DNA of 64,000 nucleotides. Origin: Symbiodinium natans. Taxonomy: Eukaryota > Sar > Dinophyceae > Suessiales > Symbiodiniaceae. Made by a program: the position numbers and the translations under genes. Shown in pieces: positions 1 through 13,600 of this stretch. Below the pieces are notes generated by a model. That model saw only the letters and a program-made list of their open reading frames with translations, did not search any database and had not been told where the DNA came from. The stretch is from positions 305,953-369,952 of the forward strand of contig CAJNDS010002542.1 of assembly GCA_905221605.1 (NCBI GenBank), written 5' to 3'. Numbering within the stretch: position 1 is the first letter of the stretch; each line of letters begins with the position of its first letter.

Positions 1-117
1 AAAAACAAAAACTAAGGCTCCTATATCATTCCATACAAGCCTTCATGGGTTTAGGTACCCAAAAGCCCAGCTTTTCAGCCCCTAAAGACCTCCCACTAAA
101 CCCCCTGAACCCTAAAC

Positions 118-185
118 CCTAGACCCGAAACCCTAAACCCTAAACCCTAAACCCCAAACCCCAACCCCTAAACCCCTAAACCCTA
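118..185. repeat. CCCTAAA telomere-like array
   Basis: This is a run of CCCTAAA and CCCCAAA/CCCGAAA variants just upstream of the first PPR exon. A second degenerate run follows the exon (about 280-355), and TTTAGGG-polarity copies lie at about 365-480. Confidence 0.9.
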
Positions 186-208
186 AACCAACCTTCATCT
201 ACTCCCAG

Positions 209-245
209 GCCGATGGCATCTCGCTGCTGACGGCCGTGTGCGCCT
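209..245 (+). CDS. PPR gene exon 1 (first seen)
   Basis: The exon follows a CAG acceptor and reads ADGISLLTAVCA. The proposed donor is GC at 246. Joined to exon 2 it gives VCACAKAAQW, which matches the PPR pattern xSACEKGxQW. It begins within a repeat, so earlier exons must lie outside the window. Confidence 0.5.
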
Positions 246-3200
246 GCGCCTTGGCTTCGAGGACATGCCCCTTGCTGCCCTAAACCCTAACCCCTAAACT
301 CCTAAACCCTTAAACTCCTAAACCCCTAAACTTAAAACTCCGAAACCCTAAGCCCTGATGCAGGGTTTGGGCTTAGGATTCAGGGATTTAGAATTGTTTA
401 GGGCTTAGGGCTTTAGGGTTATGAGGGGTTTATGGTTTTAGGGTGTTCAGGTCATCGGGTTTTAGGTATGTTTGGGCCGTTCTGGTTTTAGGATTTAGCC
501 CTGAAACTTGAAATCCTCGGTTGACGCTTTAGGAGCCGACCAGCCTCCCCTAAAGCCCTTCTAGAACCCCGTTGTTTTTGTTACACCTTGTTTTCCGGAT
601 TTAGGCTTTAGGGGTGTGTGGTTTGAGGCTTAGAGTTTGGTGTTTAGGGTTGTTGGGCCTCAACCCCAAGCCTTAAAAAGCGCCTAGCTGCAAATCAGCA
701 AGGTGCCAAGGCTGCACAATGGCAGCAAGCTCTTGGCATTCTCGGCGATGCGGCCCAAGCGACCCCGGAGGGCCTTCTGACCTACAATGCAGCCATGGGC
801 CGCATGTCTTCATGAGCTTCGTGTTTTGTTTGCTATGGTTTACGTAAGGCTTAGTGTAAAGGGACTCGCGCTCGGTTCATGAGTGTTGTTTTTTGTTTGT
901 CATGGTTTACTTAGTGTTTAGTGTAGAGGGCTTAGAGCTCAGGGTTGAGGGGTTTACGTAGGGTTCCTTCCTCTGTCTCATGCCTTCACCCTGCCCCATG
1001 CCCCATGCCCAGCTGCCCCCAATAGTAAACCTCCCAAGTGATCTTACAGTTTACTCAGTCTACTCAAAATGCCTGGTGCTGCTTCTGGTGCCATTGTTGG
1101 TAGTTTTCGAGAGACCCCAAAACCGTGATCCATGCTCGGTCCGAAAACGCACATGTTGAGTGGTCAATTTAGACCCGAACTTGGGGTTTTCTGTTCAAAA
1201 ATTGACAATTGCTTGGCGGTCTTCCGTGATTCCACAGGCAAGGGTTGCTTAGCCACTGAGCTAGCCTGGGATCAGCTGCCACAGTTGGGCTTGGCTGATT
1301 GGACTGATCGCAATGAACTCCAGGCTTCAGGCGGGCCTCCTAGACATCCAAAACCCCGACCCAGGCACACCCGAATCCCTGATCCCGGCTCCGTCCGAAC
1401 AACCACAACGACGGTCACTGTGGCCCTGCACTTGGGGTTTGCTGTCCAAAATGACCCTTGTTGGGCGGTTGTCGAGACACCCAAAACCCTGATCAGCATC
1501 TTCTTCGAATCAGGTGCAACTCTCTGACATCGCCACGGGGTCAAGATCCAAAGGTCCAAGAACAGCTTGCAATGTAGCTAAGCTTTCTACCTTCCGGACA
1601 AAAATGCTTCTCGGCAACAGTTCCATGCTTCAAGAGGGGGCACCCCTAGACTTACTAGAAGCCCCCAAAGACCTCCCCCAAGGTGCCTGCGGCCGCGCTG
1701 CGCAGTGGCAATGGGTGCTTGAGCTCCTCTCTGACATGCAGAAGCAACTGCTGCTTGAATACAGGAGCCCGAGTTCCCAAGATCATCCCTCTTCCGGATG
1801 TCAATGGATTTCGATTTTGATATGTAAGCTCCCCTAGAAGTCCCTTTGTTGTGGTTAAACAAGGCCCAATTCTTACCACCTCTTGACCTAGGCCCTCTTA
1901 CATTGGGCAGGAGCCCAGAAGACGAACAGCCTCATCTCGTAGTACCTATAGGCCCTTGAGCCCTAACTAAACCCTAAACCGCAAACCCGAAACCCTAACC
2001 CTCCAAACCCATACGCGAATTTCCCCAGCAGCTCATGAATTGCAAGGCAGTTAGGGCCTAAGGGCCTTAAAGGTTTGGGGCTTTCTACGTGCCTAGTGCT
2101 CTGGAGTTGAGGGCTGTTGGGGTCTACTAGGGTTTGGAGTAGAAAGGGGTTTGGGTTTTGGGCCTTTGTTCGGTGACCTTCCACACCCCGAGCCAAACAA
2201 GGCTACAGGCGACCACCATCACAGATGCCGCAGCCACGAGCCTTCAGGATAAGGGGGCTTCGAATCCTTGGGGTTGTCGGGGTTGAGGACTACGCCTGCT
2301 CACTTCCCGACACAATGGGAAGGCCACATTCAAGCGCCACAAGAGTGCAAGTATAAACCAAGTGGGCGCTTACAAAGGCTCTAGGGGTGTGTTGTAGGTT
2401 GAAGGTTTCGGGTGTATAGCGTCAATGTGGGATTTGCAGGGTTCCGCCCTTTGCCGCAGCCCTGATCCCCCAAGGCAGTCGAAGTCTCTGACAGAGTTGG
2501 CAGATTCCCACGGGTCGTGCCCGTGCTGGCGCGCGTGGCGGCCAGGGCGGAAGAATTCATGGCGCAGGGGTGGAAAAGAGGTGCTGCGCTTCAGTGCTTC
2601 CTGTGGGGGTTTGGGATTTTCAGGGGATTGTTATCTTCACTTCTCCTTTCGGAAAAAGACGGGGATGTGGACGTTGCCGTGCAATCGAAGTGCTCATGGC
2701 TGCACACTGCAGGTACTTCTCCTGAGATTTTGCCGGCGCTAGAATCATGGCTTCCCCGTACGCTTCCTTGCTCTGCTTCGGTTCGGAGCTTTCCGCCCCG
2801 AATCCAGCTTTGAAGCTGTTAATCTTAAGCGTCGAACTCGAGCCGAAGCAGTTCTCTAAAGGAAGGTCCCTTTTCACGCCCCTCTTCCTGATGAAGGGGT
2901 TTAGGCTAGGGTTTAAAGGGCTTAGCGCTTCGGGAATGACACTTCCCTGTACCTCTAAGAACCAGAAAGTGGATGATTGAGGTCCCGATCGTGGCATGTG
3001 CCTTGTATTGCGTGCCCGGAGCCCGGGATGTGTCTATTTCTGAGTCTTTTTTAGGCCTAGGCCCATTCAATTCCTTCTCTTTTGTGCGGGGGTGGGGGAG
3101 GGGTGGGGGAGGGGTGGGGGAGGGGTGGGGGAGGGGTGGGGGAGGGGTGGGGGAGGGGTGGGGGAGGGGTGGGGGAGGAGGGGTGGGGTAGTTTGTTTTC

Positions 3201-6200
3201 TTAGTTTTTTGTAGCCAAAAGGTGTAGGTACACTGCAATTCGTTAGGGGTCCGCGTAGTGGCTGTCGAAGAGTCGATTCCTACAGCCCTCAACTTAATGG
3301 CCTCAACAAGAGGATGGATTTCTAGATGCATTCAGGCAACAAGTGCGAAGCACGGCTTTCCAAGCATCATCACAAGATTTGGAAAGCAGCAGGTACATGT
3401 CAAGTCCCTTAATACTTCCGGCACATCCGCACATCTTGGCAGCTTTGTTGGATAGGCTTCCTGAAAATGCCTTCCATCCCTCTGCTGAGAATTGTCAAAT
3501 ATCGATCTCGACAAACAAAGCTTGCAAGACCGACTCGAATCTTGCGCCCTGACACACAATACACTCAATACAATATATATATATATATATGTATGTATAT
3601 ATATGTTTATATATATATGTATATATATGTTTATATATATATATATATACATATATCATATATATACACATACACATGATATGATGTGATATATATATAT
3701 ATATATGTATACATGTATATACATACATATCAGAAGCTCCTTGAGACAGAAGCTTCGCATAGCTGTCCAACACCCGGCAAAACCCACTTGTTTCGAAAGT
3801 CGTCTCAAGACAAGGGCCATTTCTTCAAGGCGGCCCCTTGTCGTTTAGGCCCCTGAAAAACCCTAAGCCCTACAACCCTAAACCCTGAACCCCTGAGGGA
3901 CGAAAGCACATGGCGTATGTTTTGTGTTGGTCCCTGCTTGAGTTCCTGAGCAGTGTGGTAAGCTACTAGAATCACTTGGTTCAGAGCTTAAGGTTAGGGT
4001 TCAGGCTTTAGGGTTCAGGCTTTAGGGTTCAGGGTTCGGGGTTCAGGGTTTAGGGTTTAGGGTTTAGGTTGCAAGTTCTATAGTCCTAGGGCGAAGGAAT
4101 GGAGGACATTCGGCACGAGGCCGATCTCGGGTTCTTAGGGATCTTCAAATTCGGACGTTACCATAAGCCTTAACTAGCGCAAACAAAAACGCGCTCTGTG
4201 TTTTCCAGAGGCTCATCCTAAACGGCTCCATATGACCTCTGCATATGCCCCCTTCAGGCTCGCATAAGGCTTCTGGATATGGATTATGGAGTCCCCTGTG
4301 GTTCGTGGTGGGATAAGGTCGCTTGCGCCACAAAGCAAGGCGTTTCACCCAGAGTGCTCAGGCTCCCCTGTGAAAGGGTTAGACACAAGACCTTTGGGAA
4401 CACCTCTGGGTGGGGTTTGAGGGTTTACAGTCGTCGAAAAGCATGTTCTAAAGGCCTTTCTTTGGAGGAGTGTCGTCCCTAATCAAACCTTGAAGTCCTA
4501 AAACCCAAAAACCCTAAGCCCTAAACCCTAAACATCAATAAAGTCCTATAAGCCCGAAATTTCAGGTTTCAAAGAGACTCTGCGCCGTCGGAGGCCTAGA
4601 CAACTTCAGCCCCCAGGCGGTGCGCGAGTCTCAGACGAACATCTTCCCACATTCTTGACTCAGGATTTTATTTGTTTAGGGTTTGCAGGGGTTTAGGGTC
4701 TAGGGTTTAGGGCTTCTTGGGAGCCGCTGTGGTTGTTTAGGGCTCCGTAGCCCCTAAACCCTAAACCCTAAATACTCAACACAGGAATGTCACAGGCCAT
4801 CGGAAAACGACCACGGCAAGGACGGAGGTAGTCCCCTGCTCGGGGCTCTGAATAAGAAACCTTTGGGTGGGGACTAGATGAGCTGAGGGTTGTTTAGGGT
4901 TTGGGGTTCAGGGTTTAGGGTTTAGGGGGTTCAGTTCTCAGAGCTCATCGATACCCGCACGTGCCTGCAGAAAGTTACATGCTTCCCTCGAAGGCTGTTT
5001 GGCTCTTTGGCTCGGGCGGTGCGCATGTGCGGCCAGCCATCGCCAACCCATTCGTCTCCTCCAAGCGAAGTGCTAAATTTAAGGATCGCTCGGCCCTAAA
5101 CCCTAAACCCTAAACCCTAAACCCTAGACCCTAGACCCCAGACCCTAGACCCTAGAGACCCTAAACCCTAAACCCTAAACCCTAGACCCTACATGCTCGG
5201 CTCGCGCGGCCAATCTTCAAGCCACGCTTCGTCAAGCCACGCTGGTGGGCGGCCAAGCCGAGGCACCCGCGACTACCTGGCAGCTCTGCGGAGTTGAGTT
5301 TTTTTTTTTTGTGGGGGGGAGGGTTCAGGGTTGAGGGTTGAGGGTTTAGGGTTTAGGGTTGAAGGTTTAGGGTTTAGGGGTTAGGGGTTTAGGGGTTTAG
5401 GGTTGAGGGTTTAGGGCTTTGGGGTTGATAGGGTGCGAATTGGGATTTCCTGGCATTGAGAGGGCTTGTCAGGGTCTACGAGGTTTTTGTTGGGGGGGTC
5501 TCCTGGGATTGATAGGGTCTACGAGTTAGGGATTTGAGTTGGGGGGGGGGGGGGGGTAGAAGTGTTTTGGGGATCCAGTGAGACGGATCTTTGGGGTTGT
5601 ACAGTTTGAGTGTCTGTAACCTCTATTCCCAGCTCCTATCCTAACCTTATACCGAGTTGGTGTCTGAGGTTTGGTGTAGGCGAATCGGAAGTTCGATTGT
5701 CTCTGAGAGCTCAGGCAAAGGCTTACACAGAGGCGATCCGCAGTTGCGCTGACACCCTCCGATGGCAGCACGCGCCGCGGACGGGAAGGATAGAGGTAGG
5801 AGGGAGGGAGAGATTTTCTTTCCTTGGCAAGAAGAAGGATGAGCATGTTTTGCTTGGCAGAATAAGAATAAGATACAACCAATTCCAGAGTGACAGAAAG
5901 AGAGAAGGGGAGAGAGGGAGAGGGAAAGTCACATATGAGGGCTCCACGGAGTCTTGGTTGCACTCGTGGAGCTTCCCCAGGTGCATGTTCTCCTCGACGA
6001 GTTCACTGCACCTTGGGGGCATGCTAGGGCTTCGGTACTTTGAGGTTCATAGGTACTTATAAGTAACATGATATGTACTCATGAACCTCCAAGTTGGGTT
6101 CAGAGCGTTTTGAAAGAACCCCGACCCTGGGCCTCTTGAAGGAGTCTCCACCTGCTAAAGCCAGCTTGGCGGGCTGTCGTCCTTAAGGCAAGCAGGTTTT

Positions 6201-7595
6201 TGGGTTTAGGGTTTAGCATATTAGGGTTTGCAAGAAAGCCCGAGCCGCATGAACAACATGCAAACCTTCATCTTTTGCTTGAAGGTTTATATGGGGTACT
6301 CGTAAAGTTGGGTGACAAGCAGCGTCACTGTGGCTATAACCTTATTTGGGGTAGTTAGAACCCTACCTAGAAGCACCCATGAACCTCCAAGTAGGGTTTG
6401 GGGATGCGCCGACCCAGCATGCCTTCCCTGAAGAAACACTGCTTCGGATGCAGATTGTTGATGGCTTGACTTACTGGCTAGTAGGGAATGCGGGAATGAG
6501 GTACCTTATATCCCCCCAATATAGACCCTTTCATGGATGCTATAGGGTACCGAAGGCTAGGGTTTACAGGGTTTAGACTTACACTGGTTTACAGAATGCA
6601 CGGTATGAATTGTCTTTTTCCCTAAAACCTTAATCCCCAACCTACAGACATACAGTCTGCAAATCCCCCCACCCCCCTACATGGCAGACGGTGCGCGGCA
6701 AGCAGCTTGATGTCATCCTGGTTGCGGCGGCAATCAAGCCACTCGGTTTTTTCGCTGTTTCAGCGGTTGTAGGGCCTAGGAGGGATAGGGGGAGTTCAAG
6801 GCTGCTAAGCAATTCCCCCGATCCCGAAGTCCTATAAACCCTAAAGCCCTACTAGACCTTCAACCCGCAGTCCTGGAGCTAAACCCCCCCCTCCCTCCCC
6901 AAGTCTGGAAGACCTCACAATCCAGAAGCCCTGAACCGTGAGCAGGGTAGGGTTTGGGGGTCTAGGGGCTTTTCGAGTTTTAGGGCGAAGGGTTCAGTTC
7001 CAAAGCCAGGAGGGTGGCAACATTGCCATGTACTGTTCCTGGAACCCCAGAAGGCTTCTCCCCTAAAGACGAGTCGAAGACCCTGAAACAGTGAAGCCCT
7101 CTTGCCCGAAACCCCAAACCCCTAAACCCTAAACTGCCCCAAACCCCTAAACCCATGAACAATGCCTTAGGGATGCTGGTCGTGGAGGTCTGAGTCGCCC
7201 ACATATCTCGGAAGGAAAGGGCTGAAGACTTTAGGGTTTGGGGTTTAGGGTTTAGGGTTTAGGGTTTAGGGTTTAGGGTTTAGGGTAAGAACCCAAGAGT
7301 CTTCGCCTTGTAAGCCCTTTCAGAGTTTAGGTTTTCAGGCTTGAGGGTTTAGGGTGCCCTTCTGTGTGGGAGTTGATCTGAATCATGGGCCCTGCCTCCG
7401 CATTTCTGGCATGCCAAATTTCGAGGATGGTTGTGTATCCAATGTAGGGCCAGGAGTTTAGGTGAATCCCCATGTGCTTGCTGAGGGTGCTGGGGAAGGC
7501 ACAGCAGTGGCGACAGGACCCTTGAGTGCACTTGAATCAAGGGCTTTGGGGTTTGCATCTTCAGCAAGTTTCGGGTTGAGGCTTTTTGTTTTTTT

Positions 7596-7640
<45 letters not shown>

Positions 7641-10600
7641 CGTATGAGTTGAGGGGGGAGTATAAGTTGAGCTGCTTTTGTGTACTAGTGCTGCCTAAGC
7701 AGAGTTTTTATGACCCCTTGATTCCATGTTCCCTCTGAGACCTAACCCCATGCCAACATACAAAATCCCTACTACAATCTGAATCCTTAAACGCCTATAG
7801 TCCCTTCCCTCCCTCCCCCAACCGCCCTCCACGAACCTCCCGAACCCTAAGCCCCGTTACCCTGAACCCTGAACCCTGAACCCTCAACCCTCAACCCTAA
7901 ACCCTAAACCCTTTAGCTTTAGGCTTCGGAGCTTCCGTCTGTATCCTCTGCATTCGAGTCTCGAAGTCGCCGGACCCTCTAAACACTCTGGGGCTTAGGG
8001 TTTAGGGTAAGCAATTCCTATCAGTCTGGGCATTTCCGAAAATAGAGGGTACCCCTTTTTCGGGGTTCCTGTGCACCGCTAGTTCTCGGAAATCCCTTAT
8101 AATAAACACTAAACCTACAACCTGCGTCCTTGGCAGGGCCTTGTTCTTCTCCAAGCCGCCACAGCACAGCGCTTGGCACACCAGGACGCTGTCACGAAGG
8201 GGGTTTGTGACGTTGCGCGCACATGATAAGCCCGGACCCTGGAGCCAAAAACCGCTGCTGCTGTTTTTTCATGGCTTGTTTCTTGGGGGGCGAGGCGGGG
8301 GGGGGGGGGGGGGGGGTTGGCTGGAGGTCGTGAAGGCTGCCGTGTTGAGAACGTCAGGAAATTCAGAAAGAAGCTCTAAAGCCAGAAGGGCTCCCTGCTC
8401 AACTGCAGGATATTTTGCCCAAGAAAAGCTTGAGCCTAAAGCCCCCTAAACCCTAAACCCGAAACCTAAGACCCTAAACCCTAAGCCCAGCTTGGGAACT
8501 TTCAAAGCCATTCAGGGTTGAGGCTTTCGGGCTTGGGGTTTTGGGAGCCTCCTGAAAAACCGTAACCTTACTTGTCCCTAAACCCTAAACCCTAAACCCT
8601 AAACCCTCCCACCAGTCCTCGAGAACACAGAATCCCTATGTTTAGATCGCGGAGTAAACCGTGTTGCCTCTTTGTTTCGGGGAAGGATCGCGTCTCAACG
8701 GTGCAGCTAAATCCTACTTGGAGGTTCATGGGTGCTTATAAGTAGGGTTATTTATATGGTCATAACCTTATATGGGATACTTCTAAAATACCCATGAACC
8801 TCCACGTAAGAGTAAGCCCAAACCGCACGTAGTCCCAAACCCCCAAGCTCCCAATCCCAATGCAGCAAGTCGCAGAGACTCATCCAAAAACCCTTACAGG
8901 GTTTAGGGTGTAGACCCCAAGCCACGAGCCAAAAGCCCAAAACCAATCGTAAACACTGAAGCCTTACATGTCGGTCAAACCTTTTCGGAGGCCTGTAACT
9001 CCCAAACCCTACGAAATAGTAGGTTATACCCCTCCTAAACATAGGGCATAACCCCGCACAAAAGCAGGTAAATGGAGCCCCATGCTAACCCCATACTCTT
9101 TCCCGGCAAACCCCTGAGCCTAGTTCCCCCCTCCCGAAGCTCGAAACCCTGAGTTCCCCAAACAAGCCCTAGAACCCGACATCCTAAACCCTAGCCCTAA
9201 ACCCCAAACCCTAAAATGCCCGATGCCCGAAAACCTAAACTTTAAAGCCTGAGTTCCCAAAAGCCCCCAAAATCCGAGAAGACGAGGAGGTGGCTTACAC
9301 CGCGGCCCAGGCCGCTTGCAGTCGGTCGGAGGCCTCCGGCTTTGCATCAATTCAGGGTTTAGGGTTTGGGGTTTAGGGGTTGTAGGGGTTTGGGGTTTAG
9401 GGTTTGTAGGATTTGGGGTTCAGGGACTGACTGGCCTGCGAATCAGAAATCAGGGCGAATCAGAAGCTGCGAATCATGACTGCAAAGCAGAAACCTACTA
9501 GATGCGGGTGGGGGAGTTGGGGGGGGCAGTATAGTAATAACTACCCCAGAATAAGTAGGTATAGCCCACAGAACGGTAGGTAAAAAGGTTCTCCCAGGTT
9601 TAGATTGGCAGGTTGTTCGCCAAGTGCTCGGAGTCCTCGGAATGGAACGCCCCCATCGCATGTTCACGCTGATTTCTTTGGGATGTTCCCCCTTATACTA
9701 GCAGCTACTTAAGAGGGATTTGGGTACCCACTATTCTAATCACCATTCAGGACTGTTAGTATGAAGGGGGAGATCCCAACTGATTTTCATTCAGCAGCAT
9801 GCTCGACTTCTGCGCGGTTTTGGCGAATTGCAAGAAATTCAGGGCGACGCGCAAACCTGATTGGGTAACATCTGGAGCAGTGACCCACTTTCGAGACCAG
9901 CCGGGCTCTGGATTGCAGGGTCTTGTGTCCTGAGAAAGTTGTGTGCAGATATCTCAAATCCTCATTTTTCGACATGTTGCTGATTGTAACCAAGCGCCTA
10001 CTTTTGCATTGATAGGAGTAGCAGTATCCTCTTCTGGTTTGCGGGGGTCGAGTGCTTGGGCCCGCAGCAGCTTTGATATTAGGCAATTGGTTCCAGGCCT
10101 TTGGTCTGTTAGAACTGTTAGGGTTTGGGGTTTAGGGTTTAGGGTTTAGGGTTTAGGGATTTTGGAAATAAGTGGCAAAACGCTCATTTCCCGCGCCAGG
10201 CCGTAGCATGTCCCCAAGAAGCCTTAGCCAACCGAGAAGCCTAAGCCTTCTCAATCTTTTTGCCCCGCCTCGAAGTACCATGGAACCTTCAAACATACCC
10301 CCCAACTTCTATACCGCAAAAAGCGTTCTCAGGGTTTCCCCTAAACGTTGAACATCAGACTGCGTGGCGTGGAGGCGTGGCAGCAAGCTCTGGCTCTCCT
10401 CCCAGATTTCCTGTTCAACGTCGCCGACAATGATGGGAAGGACTTTCTCCTACCTGGGGCTCCATTTACGTACTATTTTGGGGCGTTAAGGCTGTTTTTT
10501 TGGGGGTTAACCTACTATGTTGTAGGGCTTGGGAGTCACAGGTAGATGCAGTGTTCAGGGTCTTGTGTGCTGCTAAACCTCTAAACTCCTAAAGCCCTAA

Positions 10601-13600
10601 AACCTCGAACTATAAACCCGGCAGTGCCGTAGTCCTCCTTAACCTTAGCCCTTGAAGTTGTAGAGTAGGGTTGCCTCCCCTCCCCCCCCCCCAAAAGTGG
10701 GATCCTGTAGCCGATGCGACACAATCCTTGAAGGTGGTAACTCCAAGTTCACTTACTTGGAGCTTCATGGGTAGTGATAAGTAGGGTTACAAGTAGGGTA
10801 GCGAAAGGATATAGCCTTACTTAGGGTACTTCATGGGTAGTGATAAGTAGGGTTATAAGTAGGGCAACTAATGGTTATAGCCTGACTTAGGGAACTTGCA
10901 ACTCAAACAGGTTTACCCGAAAGCCCGTTTCGGCCTGCCATGAACAGTGGAGTGCCCCAGCCCGCCCTTTTGAGTAGGACGCGGTCTACGCTGCAGCCAT
11001 TCGTGCTTGCGACGAGGGAAGCCAGTTCCTTGCCTTTGCAAGGTTTGTGAGCTCTAGAATTTTGGCCCTACACCCTAATCACTCAGCAAAACTTCAGCTC
11101 CCAAATCCTAAACCCTAACCCTAATTCCTCACCAAACCCTACACCCTCATAACTCATTAAGCCCCGAAACCCTCAACCCTACTTGTTCTTGACGGCAGGT
11201 GGCAGGCAGCCGTCGACCTACTCACTCAGATGAAGGACCCAGGGGTCATCGTACAGGAACACCATGTTAAGTTCCAAACCCGAAGCCCTAAACCCTGAAC
11301 CCTACAGGGTGTGTTGCTTTTTTGGAGGGGGGTGGGGGGGGTGGGGGGCCAAGAGATGTTTTTTTTATGAACTGTGGACCCCAATTCAATGTTCAGAAAG
11401 TCCTTCGGTTGCCCCTAAGTTTGATACTGTCCAAGCCCTTCATCTTCCCCCTCTTTTGAGCCCTGAACCCTAACCTTGGGATGTTCCCCCTTTTTCTAAC
11501 AGTTCTTAATCGGGATCATAATAGGGGTACGATAATACCTATTAAGGGCTGTTCGTATAAGGGGGAACATCCCAACCCGATTCCCTAAACCCTACAAGGA
11601 CTGCACCCTCCAACCGAGCCTAGTGGCGCGCAACGCGGCGATGAGAGCCTGCAGTTTGCGCTGGGACGCTTGACTTGATAGATTATAAACCCTACTACAC
11701 AGTTTTCCTAGACCCCATGTTCGGGCTGTAGGGTCGATTCCTAGTGAGCCTGCAGCCTAAGCCCCCTCAAAAACATCGACATCTTCATGTTTTTTGACCC
11801 CAAAAGCCTCTTTACACAAGGTTTTGGGGCTATTTTGAGCCTAAGGGTAAGCCCCAAAGCCCAAAGACTTAACCCCAAACTCTAAACCTACTCCCCCAAA
11901 AAATAGTAGGTGAATGGATCCCCCCCCCCCCCCCCCGAGTAGAAGCCCTAGGCAACGCTGCATAAAGAAACGTAAGGCCTTCTGGCTGAGGGTCTTTTTG
12001 GGTGTTTGGGTGTTGGAGGGTTACAGGGGGGTTTCGGGCTTTAGGGCTGTAGACGGCTTAGGATTTCTTTCGGTTATGGGGTTTTTGCTGATTTTAGGGT
12101 TTTTAGGGGTTCAGGGTTGTGGTCTGAAATGTACGTTGCTGGGGGTCTTAAACAGTACCTAAACCCTAAACCCTAAGCCCCAAGCCCCAAGCCCTAAGCC
12201 CTAATCTGTAAATTCCTACTCTGGGAGGGGGGGGAGGTTTTCTCGGCTCATGACTGTAGGATGTGGTGCTCGAGTTCTTTGCCCGCTTGACGGAGGAGGA
12301 GCTGCGGCCGGACGAGGCATGTAGGGTTTAGGGCATACGGTTTGGGGCCGTTGGGGTGTCGCCGTTGGGGTGTCCCTAAACCCTAGCCCTAAACCCTAAA
12401 CTCTAAACCCTAGAAACCCAAACCTTCGCATAAACGCTCAGCCCCATGCCGGAGGGCCATTTGTTGCACCATTGTGGAATTTATGCTAGGGTTTGGGGTT
12501 TGTGGTTTGGGGTTGGGGTTTGGGGTTTGGGGTTTGGGGTTTGGGGGTTTAGATGGGAGCTTCATACAACAGACCGCGTTGACGGTTTAAAACAACAAAG
12601 GGCTTTTCTAGGGGGTACGCGTTTCCATAAGAGTACGCAACCCATGCAGCGGACATCTTCAGGAATGCCTCTGAGCTAGGTTTGCGATTTAGGCTTAGGG
12701 TTTAGAGCACATGTATATGATTGAGCTGTACTGGGATAGAATAAATTTTAGGGATCTGATGTTGTTTGTCGATTCAGCATCTCAATCACGTCCCCCAAAG
12801 CCCTAAACCCTGAATCGTATATAGAGTACCCCTACGTAGCCCTTAAATGAAGAGAACTTTGGAAGCATTAGGGTGCCATCCTTTGCCCTGAATTCTTAGG
12901 TTATTTCCCAACATGAGGATGAGTTCCTTATCATGGGAGCTCCCAAGAAGGTTTCGGGTTCAGGCCTTTGCGAGATCCAAAAACCTATCATAGGAATGCC
13001 TGGCCCTAGGTCACCTTTGGGACGGCGATCGCGGCGTGCAAGAAAGGCTGGGCATCACAGAAGATCGCCGCGAGCAAACCCAGCACTTTTGTGGTGTCAC
13101 TTCTCATAAAGATGGTCTTTTTTTGAGGGGCCCTTGTGGGGGGCCCTTGTTTTATAAGGCCCTCTTTTTCGGGTACCCAAAAAAAGGGACCATAATTTTG
13201 AGAACCATGTGTTTTAGCAGTTTAGGGTCGGTTGTGGACATTGTGATGACCGTTATGACTTTGATCCTCTGGCTTAGTTGTCAGTTTCTTGGTTGAGGGT
13301 CTAGTTTCTGTGTTTTTCAGGGTTTAGCATCAACTTGGGAGCCTAAACTTGCAACCCTAAACCAGGCAAACCCTACAGGCCCTAGACCCCGGAACCCCAC
13401 AAGCCGAAAACCATAAAGACCCCTAACCCCTAAACCCTAAACCCCTAAACCCTAAGCCCCGAACCCCTAAACCCCAAGCCCCTAAACCCTAAACCCAAAC
13501 CCTAAACCCCTGGACCCCAAAACCCTAAACCCCTGACCCCAAAACCCTAAACCTATAAACCCTAAAACCCCAAAATCTGATGTGTGACCAGACGGCCAGT

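Noticed and set aside
118-185. A true chromosome end
   Set aside because: Telomere-like repeats occur throughout the window in both polarities and in short degenerate runs, so these are interstitial.
2906-3331. Proline-rich minus-strand ORF
   Set aside because: It is a translation of the G-rich minisatellite.
9316-12679. Many short ORFs with GLGFRV-type peptides
   Set aside because: They are translations of TTTAGGG/TTTGGGG telomere-like repeats and not proteins.
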